In this document: positions 21,716 to 32,116 of the stretch, piece after piece
Layout of the letters: each line of letters starts with the position of its first letter
Position numbering within the stretch: position 1 is the first letter of the stretch
From: Cladopsammia gracilis
Taxonomy: Eukaryota > Cnidaria > Anthozoa > Scleractinia > Dendrophylliidae
Direction: 5' to 3'
NCBI GenBank assembly: GCA_022457155.1
Contig: JAJGOT010000421.1
Coordinates: 442,501-506,500 of the forward strand
Length of the DNA stretch: 64,000 bases
Program-made: the position numbers and the translations under genes
Notes under the pieces: model-generated
Database searches by the model: none
What the model was told of the DNA's origin: nothing
The model's input: only the letters and a program-made list of their open reading frames with translations

Positions 21716-22520
21716 GACTCTTAAAGTTTCATCAGATTTTGTCTTAGCTTCTGGTGTAGAGGAATAATCACATTTGTCGATGATACAATTCACCAAAGAA
21801 CTAGGGTAACCAAGGTGATGAAACATAGATTTTAGATGTCTACATTAATCGACGAATGCTTGATGCGTAGAGGACAATTCCTTTGCACGATGAACCATTG
21901 TTTTGATAAGACACTTCTTGTAGCGCAAATCGGTGTGACTTTGAAACTTTAAGAGTCATTATTCCGTTCAAAGATCAAGTCTCAGCGAACATGGTCAAAA
22001 GGCAAATGCGCAATCTCAGTTTAAAAATCGGCATTGATGTACAACCAATCTACAACAGTAAGAAACTTTCGGAAACAGGACCTAAAGCTTAAAGAAATCA
22101 AGCCACGCATCGTAAATCAGCATAGTGTTGTTTACTGTTTTAAATATGATTTGTGTGATTCAAATTACGTCGGATATACGACGCGTCATTTGTTTCAACG
22201 CATTGCTGATCATCGATACTCTGCCATTGGTCGTCACCTGAGAGATACCCATGGGAACATTGACTTACTCAATGAGAGCCAGTTTAGAATGCTTAAAAAA
22301 TGTAGCACGAAATGGGATTGTCTTGTTTATGAAATGTTGTACATAAGAACAATAAGACCCAATTTAAACACCCAGAGCGACTCCATTAGGGCCAAACTCT
22401 TTGTTTGACTTTCAATGCCTTTTAATTTATTCATCTTTTTACTATATATACTCGATTTCATTATTTTATTCTCACTTGATAATGACGTTCTGGAAACGTC
22501 GAAACGTCGTGTTATGTTTC
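21716..22520 (+). pseudogene. Penelope-like element 3' part with internal inversion
   Basis: 21958-22408 reads, on the plus strand, IIPFKDQVSANMVKRQMRN, one stop, then the GIY-YIG endonuclease VVYCFKYDLCDSNYVGYTTR ... HLRDTHG ... WDCLVYEMLYIRTIRPNLN. The RT-endonuclease linker that should precede it is at 21957-21716 on the minus strand (CLIKTMVHRAKELSSTHQAF, one stop, FHHLGYPSSLVNCIIDKCDY). Its end TKSDETLRV would join exactly to IIPFKDQ if the segment were flipped. The 3' flank holds a degenerate hammerhead motif. The RT catalytic region is absent. Confidence 0.75.
22471..22512 (+). ncRNA. Degenerate hammerhead motif at Penelope 3' end
   Basis: CAC, UUGAUAA (two changes from CUGANGA: C3 to U and G8 to A), stem II GACGUU/AACGUC, GAAA, ACGU, C, GUG. 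Stems I (CAC/GUG) and II are intact while the core is mutated, so it is probably a dead ribozyme. Confidence 0.4.
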
Positions 22521-22548
22521 ACAATATTTTATCGCAGATTTTTATTGT

Positions 22549-22550
22549 CA

Positions 22551-22587
<37 letters not shown>

Positions 22588-22821
22588 GTTATATGCTTAG
22601 ATTATAGTTTTTAGATTTGTAGATATAAGGTTTTAGTAACTTATTTTTTTTTTTTTTTTTAAAGTTTCGCTCTTGCGCGCAGGTTACGCTTTGCGCCCTG
22701 TGTTGCTTTATAACACTGTGCATACAGATAGTTAATAATAGAGTTGTGTCTCAAAGCTACGGGGAGTGGCTGAGACACAATAAACATTACCCAGTAGAAC
22801 ATCCGGCAACTGGAGAGAACC

Positions 22822-22863
<42 letters not shown>
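22549..22863. repeat. Two (AAT)n microsatellites
   Basis: (AAT)n at 22549-22586 and (AAT)n at 22826-22863, with a T-run at 22643-22660 between them. Open frames across them are artefacts. Confidence 0.95.
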
Positions 22864-22864
<1 letters not shown>

Positions 22865-23465
22865 TTTTTTTAATTATTTACGTGCTAAAATGCTAAAAAT
22901 ATTCATAATTACAATCCATAAAATATCGTAAAAGTGTTACTAAAAAAATTTCAATAAAAATAAAATTTATATAAGACGTTTGTTTTCACAAGGTGACGGC
23001 AATAAAGAATTCTTAACATTACATTATGGCTCCTTCTTGGGTTTCAATGTCAATATCTATGTTCTTAAAATCACAAAAGGCTTTTCTTCTAACCATCGGC
23101 GTACGGGAAAAATTTCGTCGTGGGGGCTGAACTTAATTTGCCCGAATGAAACTCGTGACGTCATGTTTATTCGTCATGATGATGATTCTAGCACTCGCTG
23201 ACATTTTACTTTTCTACCACTGTGAACGATGCGACAATGAGCTTCTACATCTCGCATTCTTCGCACTTCACACGGTACCGATAAGATATATTTTAGTAGA
23301 CTTCGACGAAGACATAGTTTGAACAACCAGATACCAACCACATATGCTGTCCCTACAAGCAAGATGGTCGCCAAATGTTATACTTAGTTTCAGTCCCTGC
23401 GCGGTCTACAATATCATTCCCACCCTTGGCGGACCACAACGCAAATTTATCGTTCTATGGCCCTT
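22864..23465. other. Unassigned sequence left of the integrase/HECT transposon
   Basis: No gene or repeat end recognised. This is the left flank of the large transposon. Confidence 0.4.
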
Positions 23466-24220
23466 TTTACATGGAAAGAGGATGATCCTAGTGCTAAGAT
23501 GATCCTAGAAGGTTCATTTGGTTTACATGCGTAAATACGGCATCCAGGATCTACTTTTCATTTGGTTTACGTGAAAAATTCGGCAGGATGGCCCCAGGTA
23601 CCTTTGAGTTCGGCTCGGTTGCAAAGGAAGACGGTGGGCGACGTCATTAACAAAGGCGAAGATAACCTTGGTACGGTGGCCCACAAGGGACATGCTGTAA
23701 ATAAAAAGTTGCTGCAAATAAAAAAAGTTGCTGCATATAAAAAAAAGTTGCTGCAAATAAAATAAAGTTGCTGCAAATAAAATAAAGTTGCCGCAAATAA
23801 AAAAAACTTCCTGCAATTTAAAAAAAATTGCTGCAAATTAAAAATAGTTGCTGCAAATGAAATAGAAGAGTTGCTGAAAATAAAAAAAATTGTTGCTGCA
23901 AATTAAAATAGAGTTGCTGCAAATTAAAAGAAGTTGCTGCAAATTAAAAAAAGTTGCTGCAAATAAAAAAGTTGCTGCAAATATAAATAGAAAAATAATG
24001 CGCACGCATAATGGCTGGGGAGGTCTGGACCGTCCACGAGGAGATGTCTGGACCGGCCACGATCGATCGTCGTGGGGAGGCCATGTTGTTTTCCCTTTGA
24101 TATTGAAAATGTTCTGCTCTTCTTGCGGCCAAGACTGTGCGCCTGACGCGAAATTCTGCCATAAATGCGGACAGAAGTTACTACAGAATGTCATTGATGG
24201 TGCAGCTAGTGTCGATGAAG
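23466..24220 (+). repeat. Left terminal inverted repeat of the transposon
   Basis: Reverse complement of 31238-31969 with gaps. It contains the GATGATCCTAG(T/C)GCTA words, the 14-copy GTTGCTGCAAATAAA array (23708-23990), a likely promoter/5' UTR and the first ~36 codons of the HECT ligase. Confidence 0.85.
23708..23990. repeat. GTTGCTGCAAATAAA array, left
   Basis: About 14 diverged copies of a 17-20-bp unit (GTTGCTGCAAAT followed by an A-rich spacer). It ends about 120 bp upstream of the HECT start codon. Mirror array at 31449-31746. A likely transposase-binding iteron or shared promoter element (inference). Confidence 0.9.
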
Positions 24221-27200
24221 GCTCAAAGAAAGATGAAAGTAGTGGTAGTGGTAGTAGTGCTAGTGCAACTAGAAGTGGCAGTGGAGCATCGGGGCAGTTA
24301 ACCTTCGCTCAGTTTCGAGCCCGAAAGGAAGAAGACAGATCAAAATACTTCAGGAGCAAACCTGGAAAAAAAATGAAGGTGGACCATAAAGGTAACGTAG
24401 ATTGTGAGGCGAAGATAAACATTGGTGTCATGACTATTAAGGATGGTCGTCTTTCGATTAAGAGGGGTTATTTACTTCCGTTAAACGTCCCGACGAATAT
24501 AACTTCCGAGGACCTTTTAGGAAAAGCTGTTGAGAAACATAGCCGTTTTCATAAAGATGTTATCCAAAGCAACAAGAAGGTATTTTACCAGCTTCTGTAC
24601 GCTGATAAAAATAGAGTGAGTACACTACCTGGTTCCGATGAGCCTTTCACTCTTAAAAGGTACAAAGAGGAAATTGAAAAACCTTATTCAAGGATCACGT
24701 TCTATTTGTGTTCATCTTCTGACTACTTTGATAGTATGATCGGTGATTTTGACTTGGATTCAGACATTGATGAATCGAGTGACAATTCATGCACATTGAT
24801 ACCAAGTGTAAGCAACACAAACAAGAGCATGCAAGACCAAAGCAAAAGGGACTCGGGTACCATTCCAAGTTCATTATCACCAAATCAAAATCAGGATGAA
24901 AACGGGACAGCACACTCAGTAGTGCAGTTACAGTCAGATTCGTTTGAGAAAGAATTGCAGTGTTCTGTTTTTGAAAGCAAACCCTCCCTCATTGTACAAA
25001 ATGAAAAGGTGGAGCAAGAAAGACTGATGAGTTGTCCTATTTGCTTTTCACTATATCCTGTTGACCAAATCGAGCAGCATGCTGATAATTGCTCAATGTG
25101 GTTATTGGATGACACCAAGGAACAATGTGACATTGCTGATCCTTTCCCTACACCTACCCAGTACAATTCTGAACCTGCAACAGCACATGAGTTAACTGGC
25201 CAGCAGCAAAAGAAAGCCCTTGGGGAACAAATCATAACCTTGTCGGCTCACCTGCTATCAACAGATATAAAACGCCTAACTATTAGGAGGAAGTTTATCT
25301 GGCAGGATTTCAAATCAGCGATGTTAAACAAGATCCAACCAAAATCCACACTAAAAGTTGTTTTCTCCGGGGAACCAGCTGTGGATGATGGTGGCCCAAG
25401 GAGAGAGCTATTTGCAGGTAAAATGACTGCAGTATACTATGCTCGAAAAGGTTATGGGTATTTCGCATTACCTAAAAATACTTTTAGGTGAGATGTACTC
25501 ATTAAAATAATTAATTATAATTTATACAAACCATTTACATGTAGTTTTAACATTTTGTATATCTGTTGCTCATTTGAAGATGAAAGCAGTGTTAGTACCG
25601 CTAGAGCAGTCTTGATTACATGTTAATGTTTCATTGCAAATCTTGTAAAGTTTATATGTACTCCTCGTTAGGGTTTACCTTGGTGTAAAAACCTGTGACT
25701 TTTTCCTTTGTTTTCTACCTTTGTCTTGCACTCTACTGTTTCATTACCTTTTGTTTTCTTTGTTTTACGTCACTTGTGAGTTGGCAGGTTTTTACACCGA
25801 GGATGTGCCCCTCTTTAAAGGTTGGAGATTGATTCTATTTTAATGGTTTAATTCACAGAGCTGTTGATGATTATAAAGGAGAAGTTTTTTAAAAGTGGGA
25901 AACCTGTCAACTCTACTGTGGCACTGAATGCAGGTGATTTCAAGACTTGTGGGACAGTCATGGGAATGTCTATTCTGCAAGGTGGACCTGCTCCTAACTT
26001 TTTGGCACCAGATATAGCCTCCTATCTGGTTGGAGAACCACTTTGCCCATCTGACAACCAAGACCCCATGCTAAGAAGAGTTGCTGAAACAGTAAGTACA
26101 TGATTTAAATACCCATGATCTGTGCTGTTACATAAGTGAACTCTTTCTAAGCCAGACACCCCTGGGACCACCTCTAGCTGTGTGCCTTGAAATAAATAAT
26201 CTATTTTTAACCATTCAAAAATCAGGTGAAATTTGGCTGGGACCTGCTATAAATCTTAGGGAGGATTGTCTTATATGGGGGTCTGTCTTGTAGGGAGTTA
26301 ACGGTATGCTCAATGTGGAGGGAAAACGACCTAACATGAATGAGAGCCAAATTGAAAAGAAGGATGATACGATCTTCAGACACCAATCATTCCCATGATT
26401 CCACAGCTGCAACTTAATAACTACAATGCTGGTCAAAAATCTTGGGACACTTACACAAAAACCCTTCAAAATCATGCATTCACTAACCCACATATTTCTC
26501 CCTTCCTTCTCCCCTCTACAACGTTGATTTCAACCGTGGTGAACATATTGAATCATTCCATTTGCTGTCATTAGGAGGAGGGGGACCTTAGGAATACTGC
26601 CATAACAATACTTATGAATTTATGAATAAGTCATGTGTCTTTTGTGTGCACTTTAGAAATGTGTCCCAAGAATTTTTGGCCAGGATTGTAGATGTATTCA
26701 GGTCCCTTTTGATTTATAGTCAGAAAGCTGATAATGAATCTACATGTTAAAAATGACAATCTAGTGAATTGTTTTAATGTTGTTTTTCAGTTGTCAAGTG
26801 CGACAACAGATGAGGGAGTGAGAGCTGTATTGACCAATGATGATGGACTTGACGTTTTGGAATCAATTGGCTACACAGGCATCCCACAGAAGGAGACGCT
26901 TGCTGGAGTAAAACCCATTATTCAGTAATAACATCGCTTTTATTATTGTGGTTATAAGTTTATATATGTGCAGTGTGTATAGTGCTTGAAACATTCTTAA
27001 ACAAATCTGGACACCCACAGTTGTATCACTGACCTCATATTCGGACCTGACAAGAGTCTATGTTGAATGTCCTTTGTTTCTGTTTTACTGTTTTTTTTTT
27101 TCTATTCTATCACTGTTTTATTTATGTGATAAAAAGATATGACTTTGATCTTAATGATAAAGGAGTTTTATCCAGGCTCTTTCCTGTAATTTCTGACTTA

Positions 27201-28090
27201 CTAAGTGAAACGTTTGTAATGCACATTGTATTGGTATTCCTTTATTATAGATCAATTTGTATCAAAGGTCAGTTATGTCAGTATCTTCCCCAACTGGTGC
27301 AAATTGAAAGTGGGCTGGATGAATGTGGTATTCTGAGTCATCTGAGAAGAAATCAGGAAATCTGGAAACCTGTTTTTGCAAGTGGGAATTGTTTCACTAT
27401 TACTGCCGATGAATTCCAGGACAATATGATAGTGAACTTCAGTGAATCACAGATTCGCAAAGATGCAGAGATAAACACTTTTAAGTTTTTCAGTGATGTG
27501 GTGACATCCATTGATGCTGGAGGTATGTTTTATTTTTTTTCAGAAAGTATCATGGGATATGAAGTAGCACTTATAGACCTTATAGTAATCATTTTCCTAT
27601 TATGCTTGTGAACTTGGGGCTGACAGTGTTATAAATTCTTGGTATTCATCAGCTACAAACTAAATATGGTGTTCTACCCTTGTTTATCCCCTCCCCATTC
27701 ACATACCAGCGGAATGGGTAGGGAAAGAGGTTGATGACCCCACCCACCCCTCCCCTCCCCTCCCCCTCACACACAGACACACCTACCCCTGCCCCTCCAT
27801 TGCATGTATTCTGATCAGTTTCTTTTTTCTGAACTTCAGGCATTGAAGGTGTCAGCTTAATGGACTTTTTGAAGTGGATGACCGGGTCCCCTAACATACC
27901 ACCGCTTGGGTTTCCCAAGAAGTTCACGGTAGAATTTGTTCATGGCTGTCTCCAGGGATGTTGCTGTCGACCAACAGCATCAACCTGTGACATCACTATT
28001 AAGCTCCCTGTTCATATCGACAACGAGAAAACTATGGAAGACATGATTTCGTCAGCAGTGCAAGATTCTTATGGATTTGGTTTTATCTAA
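24109..28090 (+). CDS. HECT-type E3 ubiquitin ligase of the transposon
   Basis: Five exons: 24109-25417, 25859-26091, 26791-26924, 27251-27522, 27840-28090. The 2199 nt are an exact multiple of three (732 residues plus stop), with GT-AG introns and phases 1, 0, 2, 1 all agreeing. N-terminal zinc ribbon (C3-x2-C6, C17-x2-C20), a Ser/Gly/Ala-rich linker, a central region with a UBZ-like finger near residues 309-330 (C-P-I-C ... H ... C), then the HECT domain from about residue 420. It ends with RPTASTC (predicted catalytic C699) and the C-terminal SYGFGFI. HECT ligases take ubiquitin onto this cysteine and pass it to substrates. The start is chosen because MFCSS is conserved in the integrase gene, although the frame stays open upstream. 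The substrate is unknown; it may act on the transposase or on host factors. Confidence 0.88.
25678..25802. mobile_element. ~125-bp MITE in HECT intron 1
   Basis: CCTTGGTGTAAAAACCTG is mirrored by CAGGTTTTTACACCGAGG. Lies 55 bp upstream of the exon 2 acceptor without damaging it. Confidence 0.7.
26424..26688. mobile_element. 265-bp Tc1-type MITE in HECT intron 2
   Basis: TA at 26422-26423 and 26689-26690 bracket CAATGCTGGTCAAAAATC and the mirrored GAATTTTTGGCCAGGATTG, each followed inward by TTGGGACAC. Ends and TA duplication fit Tc1/mariner. Confidence 0.85.
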
Positions 28091-28306
28091 TTTTCATTTT
28101 TCCAGAATTCATAAAGCCTGGCGAAATCCAACGCAATCGGGAATTTCTTTGTTTCCAGACCATCCCTAGATGTCCCCATGTACATGCATGTATATGCACT
28201 GTGATAAATCGGGAAAATGAAGAGTGTCTATTTTCTGGCACGCTCGTCTCAGATTTCTACAATGATAGGTGATCATTCCTCACTTGACATAAATTATGAT
28301 GGTTTA

Positions 28307-28692
28307 CATGGTTCGTACAATCTTGAAAAAGTCTTGAAAAGTCCTTTAAGTTGGTTAAGGTCCTTGAAAAGTACTTGATTTCTTTATTAGATCTTGAAAA
28401 GTCTTTGAAATGTAGGACTTTGTGTCACTTTTCTGATAAATGAAATGATTTTGCTACGAAAAAAATGGCCACCAGCGACTTTTAAAATCCGAAAATAACT
28501 AGCGAAAATGTCGGCATAATACGTGAATGCGTACATGAAGCAAAATTGTAATCTTTGCCTCAATTTCATGCACCAGGGGACAAACAGTTTCGATTTCGTA
28601 AATAAAACATAGTCCTTGAAAACTATTTTTCGTCCTTGAAAAGTCCTTGAAAAGTCCTTGAATTTTATTTGTCTGAAGTTGTACGAACCATG
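28307..28692. mobile_element. 386-bp MITE between HECT and integrase genes
   Basis: CATGGTTCGTACAA ... TTGTACGAACCATG, flanked by the 6-bp direct repeat GGTTTA (28301-28306 and 28693-28698). Subterminal words are AGTCCTTGAAAAGTCCTTGA. Inserted between the two 3' ends, so it breaks no coding sequence. Confidence 0.9.
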
Positions 28693-28699
28693 GGTTTAT

Positions 28700-29377
28700 G
28701 TCGTGATTTCTTTAGCTCAGTACCAAAACTCCACTAATTCAGGCATCCTAAAGTTTTTCAAAAGTCACAGGGAACTAACCATCCCAGAAATCTAGTTTGC
28801 ACAAGCAAAATAAAAACACTTTTTTTATTTTCTCCAACTATCCCAGATGATCGGGGACATGTACGTTGTTGTGTTTTTATAAATTTACCTCATTTTAATT
28901 CAAGCATTGCTGTTAAGATCAGTGTTCAGTTGCAGTTAGGTTCACAAAGTATAACTAGAAGAAAAGTAAAACCAATATGAAAGGATAACTTTGCAGGTCA
29001 TTACCATCCATATTACATGTACAATCTTACATTCCATGTCAATATAAAGTTTGTCTCACAGCATTACCATGAGATATGTTTCCTTTCTGTTACGAAATTA
29101 TTGTTACCAGTTAATTAACAATAATTTATTAAAATTTTGATATTAAACTTAACTTCGTTTTTTGAACAATGTTACGTTTACTACACATACAATATTAAAC
29201 AAGTAATAAACATGTTACTTTGAAAAAGCCTTGAAAGTGTGACTCGACGTTTCACCTTTACACTACTTGTAGTTATAACAGATGTATTGGTAATTGTTGT
29301 GATTGCAGGTGCTTATTAAATACTATTGTGTTTTAATTTCACTGAAAATAATAAATTTATTAATGTGCACTGTAAAG
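28700..29377. other. Region between the 3' ends of the convergent genes
   Basis: AT-rich non-coding sequence holding the presumed polyadenylation regions of both genes. At about 29243-29290 the minus strand reads GGTGAAACGTCGAG preceded by an ACUAC/GUAGU hairpin, a weak resemblance to a hammerhead 3' half. Confidence 0.4.
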
Positions 29378-31349
29378 TCAACCATCAAGCTGTAGTTGCT
29401 TGAAACTTTGAAAAAGGCCAAAAGCTTCTCTCTCATTGAGAGGATAGTCCCAGCCTTTAATGGCCATTATGTATTCAAAGTATTCCTTGTAGTCGTCTTC
29501 CTCTACTTCCATGTCACATTGTGGTTCCACTTCACTTATTTTGGCTTGAGAAACAGGAACAAGACAATCAACAGCACCTGAATTTTCAGGTAGGTAGTAA
29601 AGGATGTCAGGAACCCCAGCAACTGTATCATGACGTGACCGCCTGATGTAATGACTGTTCCAATGATCCCTTACTTTATCAAGTTCATTTTGAATTAACT
29701 TTGAAAAAGAAAACCATAGGCATTCCATGTGAAAAACATTTCCTAGCTCAAGTACTCTGGATTCACACATGTCTTTGAAAAAATTTATCCACCAATTTGA
29801 CCTGCTTTGTGCAAAACACGACCACCACGCTTCAATCCGCTGGTTGGAGGGTGAAGATCCATACTGGTGAGCTTTTTCAGCTGCAAATTCATCATTCCCA
29901 TCACTTCTAAAATAACATTGCATTGCAGCTACAACTACATTTTCAGTACCACAATCAGAGCGTACAATTCTTGGACAACCTCCTACATTTTGGACAGCAT
30001 CCAAAAAAAATCTGCTGGGAACCTTTGGATTATTGTTAGATTTGTCAACTTCTAACCAGATTATTCTTCTGCTGTATCCACATATACAGCCATGGATTGG
30101 GAAGCCATATGGTTTCATTTTGTCGTACCCTAGGAGTTAATAATACACATCATAAAATTAATTTCCAAGGTCGTTTAAATTTAAACTACACAAAATTGCA
30201 GACAATGTCTTGGAGTAGAAACCAATGTCAACAACATTGATTAAACACTTAACGAAGAGATGTGTAATTTTTTGATAGACCTCACTCCCCACCCCCACAC
30301 CACACCTTCAGAGTTGGATTATCACAAAACTGTCCTGAGGGGATGACTGCCCACACTTATTGATGTAACAGTAGACAAGAACTGGGAATGGAGACGCCGG
30401 GGGGGGGGGGGGGGTACTCAACAAAGTTTTGTACCGGGATGCTCCGCCCCGAGGTCCAAACCCTTACCCTTTCATACACTGTTGTTGACAGAAAAGGTAC
30501 CCCTTTCATATACCTTTCATTGACTGATGGTACCCCTTTCATATACCTTTCATTGAAAATGCTACCCCTTTCATATAGCCTTTAAGGCGCTTTTTATAAT
30601 ACTTAAATGGCAGTTTTCCCTACCTTTTTATATTTCAACTCGTGTTTTCGCTACCCATTCCTATCCTTCGTGAAATCCCTACCCTTTCATATACTTCAAC
30701 TCGTAAAATCCCGACTCTTTCATATACTTCCAGCCTCAAAAAGGTACCCCTTTCGGGCGGAGCATCCCCGTATAGCCCATTATAGGGAGTACCCCCCCCC
30801 CCCCCCCGGGTGGAGACAGGCTTTGTTATTGATAATTTCATGTAATTTGCACGTACCATCTATGTGCCAGCAAAAGTTTGGTCCACTGGAAACATAACTC
30901 CTTCTCCTCAGCCGCCGTGCCCTCCTCTCTCTTACTCCCTCCGGGTCAATCTCCTTCATAACGCTCGCAACGTGGCTGCGCGGAACGTTCACATGATGCC
31001 GTAATCGAAGAGCATGCCAAATATAGCGATACCCACCCAACGAGCCAGCTCCTTGCATCTCTTGCTTTATGAGCTCTCGCACAAGAGCTTCGTCATGAAT
31101 AGCTCCCTTTCTCTTCAAACCTACGTCTTTCAATTTCCTTTTCAGCGTTCTCACATGCATTCGTACACCATCTTGTTTTTCCAACAAATCCACAATTGCT
31201 TGGTATGGATACCCACGATGAAAGTACTCCTTAATTAGCTCATCGACACTACCTGCACCATCAGTGGCATACTGTGGTAGCTTCTGCCCGCATTTATGGC
31301 AAAATTTCGCGTCAGGCGCACAGTCTTGGCCGCAAGAAGAGCAGAACAT
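29378..31349 (-). CDS. IS3-like DDE integrase/transposase of the transposon
   Basis: Exon 1 is 31349-30857 (493 nt, phase 1, donor GATG|GTACGT). Exon 2 is 30129-29378 (752 nt, acceptor TCCTAG). The 1245 nt give 414 residues with no frame break. Order: zinc ribbon identical in layout to the HECT protein; helix-turn-helix (about 38-85, DELIKEYFHRGYPYQAIVDL); IS3-type second HTH (YRYIWHALR ... RSHVASVMKEI); rve core with D164 (WHIDGYDK), D223 (VRSDCGTEN) and E263 (NQRIEAWW), so the last spacing is 39 residues. These are the DDE catalytic positions that cut and join transposon ends. The extra upstream ATG at 31358 is not conserved in the HECT copy. The 727-bp intron hosts a MITE (30397-30810). 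Confidence 0.9.
30397..30810. mobile_element. Poly-G-ended MITE in integrase intron
   Basis: CCGGGGGGGG ... CCCCCCCGGG ends with TGGAGAC(G/A) direct repeats (30389-30396 and 30811-30818). Same family as 15945-17285 (GGATGCTCCGCCC inside the ends, TTTCATATAC words), but without the nested element, so it serves as that copy's empty site. Confidence 0.88.
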
Positions 31350-31969
31350 TTTCAACATCAAAGGGAAAACAACATGGCCTCCTCATGACGATCGATCGTG
31401 GCCGGTCCAGTCCTCCCCAGCCATTATGCGTGCGCATTATTTTTCTATTTATATTTGCAGCAACTTTTTTTTATTTGCAGCAACTTTTTTTAATTTGCAG
31501 CAACTCTATTTTAATTTGCAGCAACAATTTTTTTTATTTTCAGCAACTCTTTTATTTAATTTGCAGCAACTATTTTTAATTTGCAGCAGCCTTTTTAAAT
31601 TTGCAGCAACTATTTTTAATTTGCAGCAATGTTTTTTTATATGCGGCAACTTTATTTTATTTGCAGCAACTTTATTTTATTTGCAGCAACTTTTTCTTAT
31701 TTGCAGCAACTTTTTCTTATTTGCAGCAACTTTTTCTTATTTCAGCATGTCCCTTGTGGGCCACCGTACCTTGGGGCTCCCGAGGCCGTTTACATGGAGC
31801 TCGGATGATCCTAGCGCTAGGATCATCCTACCTTTCAGATAGGATGAACCTAGCACTAGGATGATCTTAGCGCTATGGCCGAATGCAACCCTTCGCAAGT
31901 AAACTGAAAGTACAAAACATGTTGCGCTCGGATGATCCTAGCACTAGGATCATCATCTTTCCATGTAAA
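31238..31969 (-). repeat. Right terminal inverted repeat of the transposon
   Basis: Mirror of 23466-24220. It encodes the first ~36 residues of the integrase and carries the second iteron array. It has two extra GATGATCCTAGCGCTAGGATCATCC-type blocks near 31800-31960, possibly a MITE of the same terminal family inserted at 31786. Confidence 0.85.
31449..31746. repeat. TTTGCAGCAAC array, right
   Basis: About 14 copies, complementary to 23708-23990. The array begins about 100 bp upstream of the integrase start codon. Confidence 0.9.
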
Positions 31970-32116
31970 TATGTCTGCTCATGCGGTTAGCATCTTATGG
32001 AGCTATCACATCAATGACATGATCGATGTAGTATAGAGCTCGGTTAGAAAGTTAAGTGAGTAATGTGAGTTACGAAATAAAAACAATTAATTTAAGACAT
32101 AGAATCACAAAATAAT

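Larger units (their letters stand above)
23466..31969. mobile_element. Integrase + HECT ligase DNA transposon (IS3EU-like), intact
   Basis: Both outer ends read TTTACATGGAAAGA inward, followed by GATGATCCTAGTGCTA. Homology continues through TACGGTGGCCCACAAGGGAC, the GTTGCTGCAAATAAA array and GATCGATCGT into the first codons of each gene, so the inverted repeats span about 23466-24220 and 31238-31969. Inside are two convergent genes with complete frames: the HECT ligase (24109-28090, plus) and the DDE integrase (31349-29378, minus). The integrase has the IS3-like HTH plus rve layout reported for the eukaryotic IS3EU superfamily; that family name is my inference. No target duplication could be defined. 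At least four small MITEs have inserted since, all in introns or between the genes. Confidence 0.85.

Noticed and set aside
21445..21717. 90-codon plus-strand frame upstream of the Penelope remnant
   Set aside because: Starts inside a MITE and has no similarity to the Penelope RT expected there.
23838..24194. Minus-strand 118-codon frame rich in LQQL repeats
   Set aside because: It is the antisense of the GTTGCTGCAAATAAA array; the 17-20-bp units keep several frames open. The same applies to the frames at 31264-31864.
29243..29290. Further hammerhead on the minus strand
   Set aside because: GAAACGTC and a hairpin are present but no CUGANGA box lies at the correct place.
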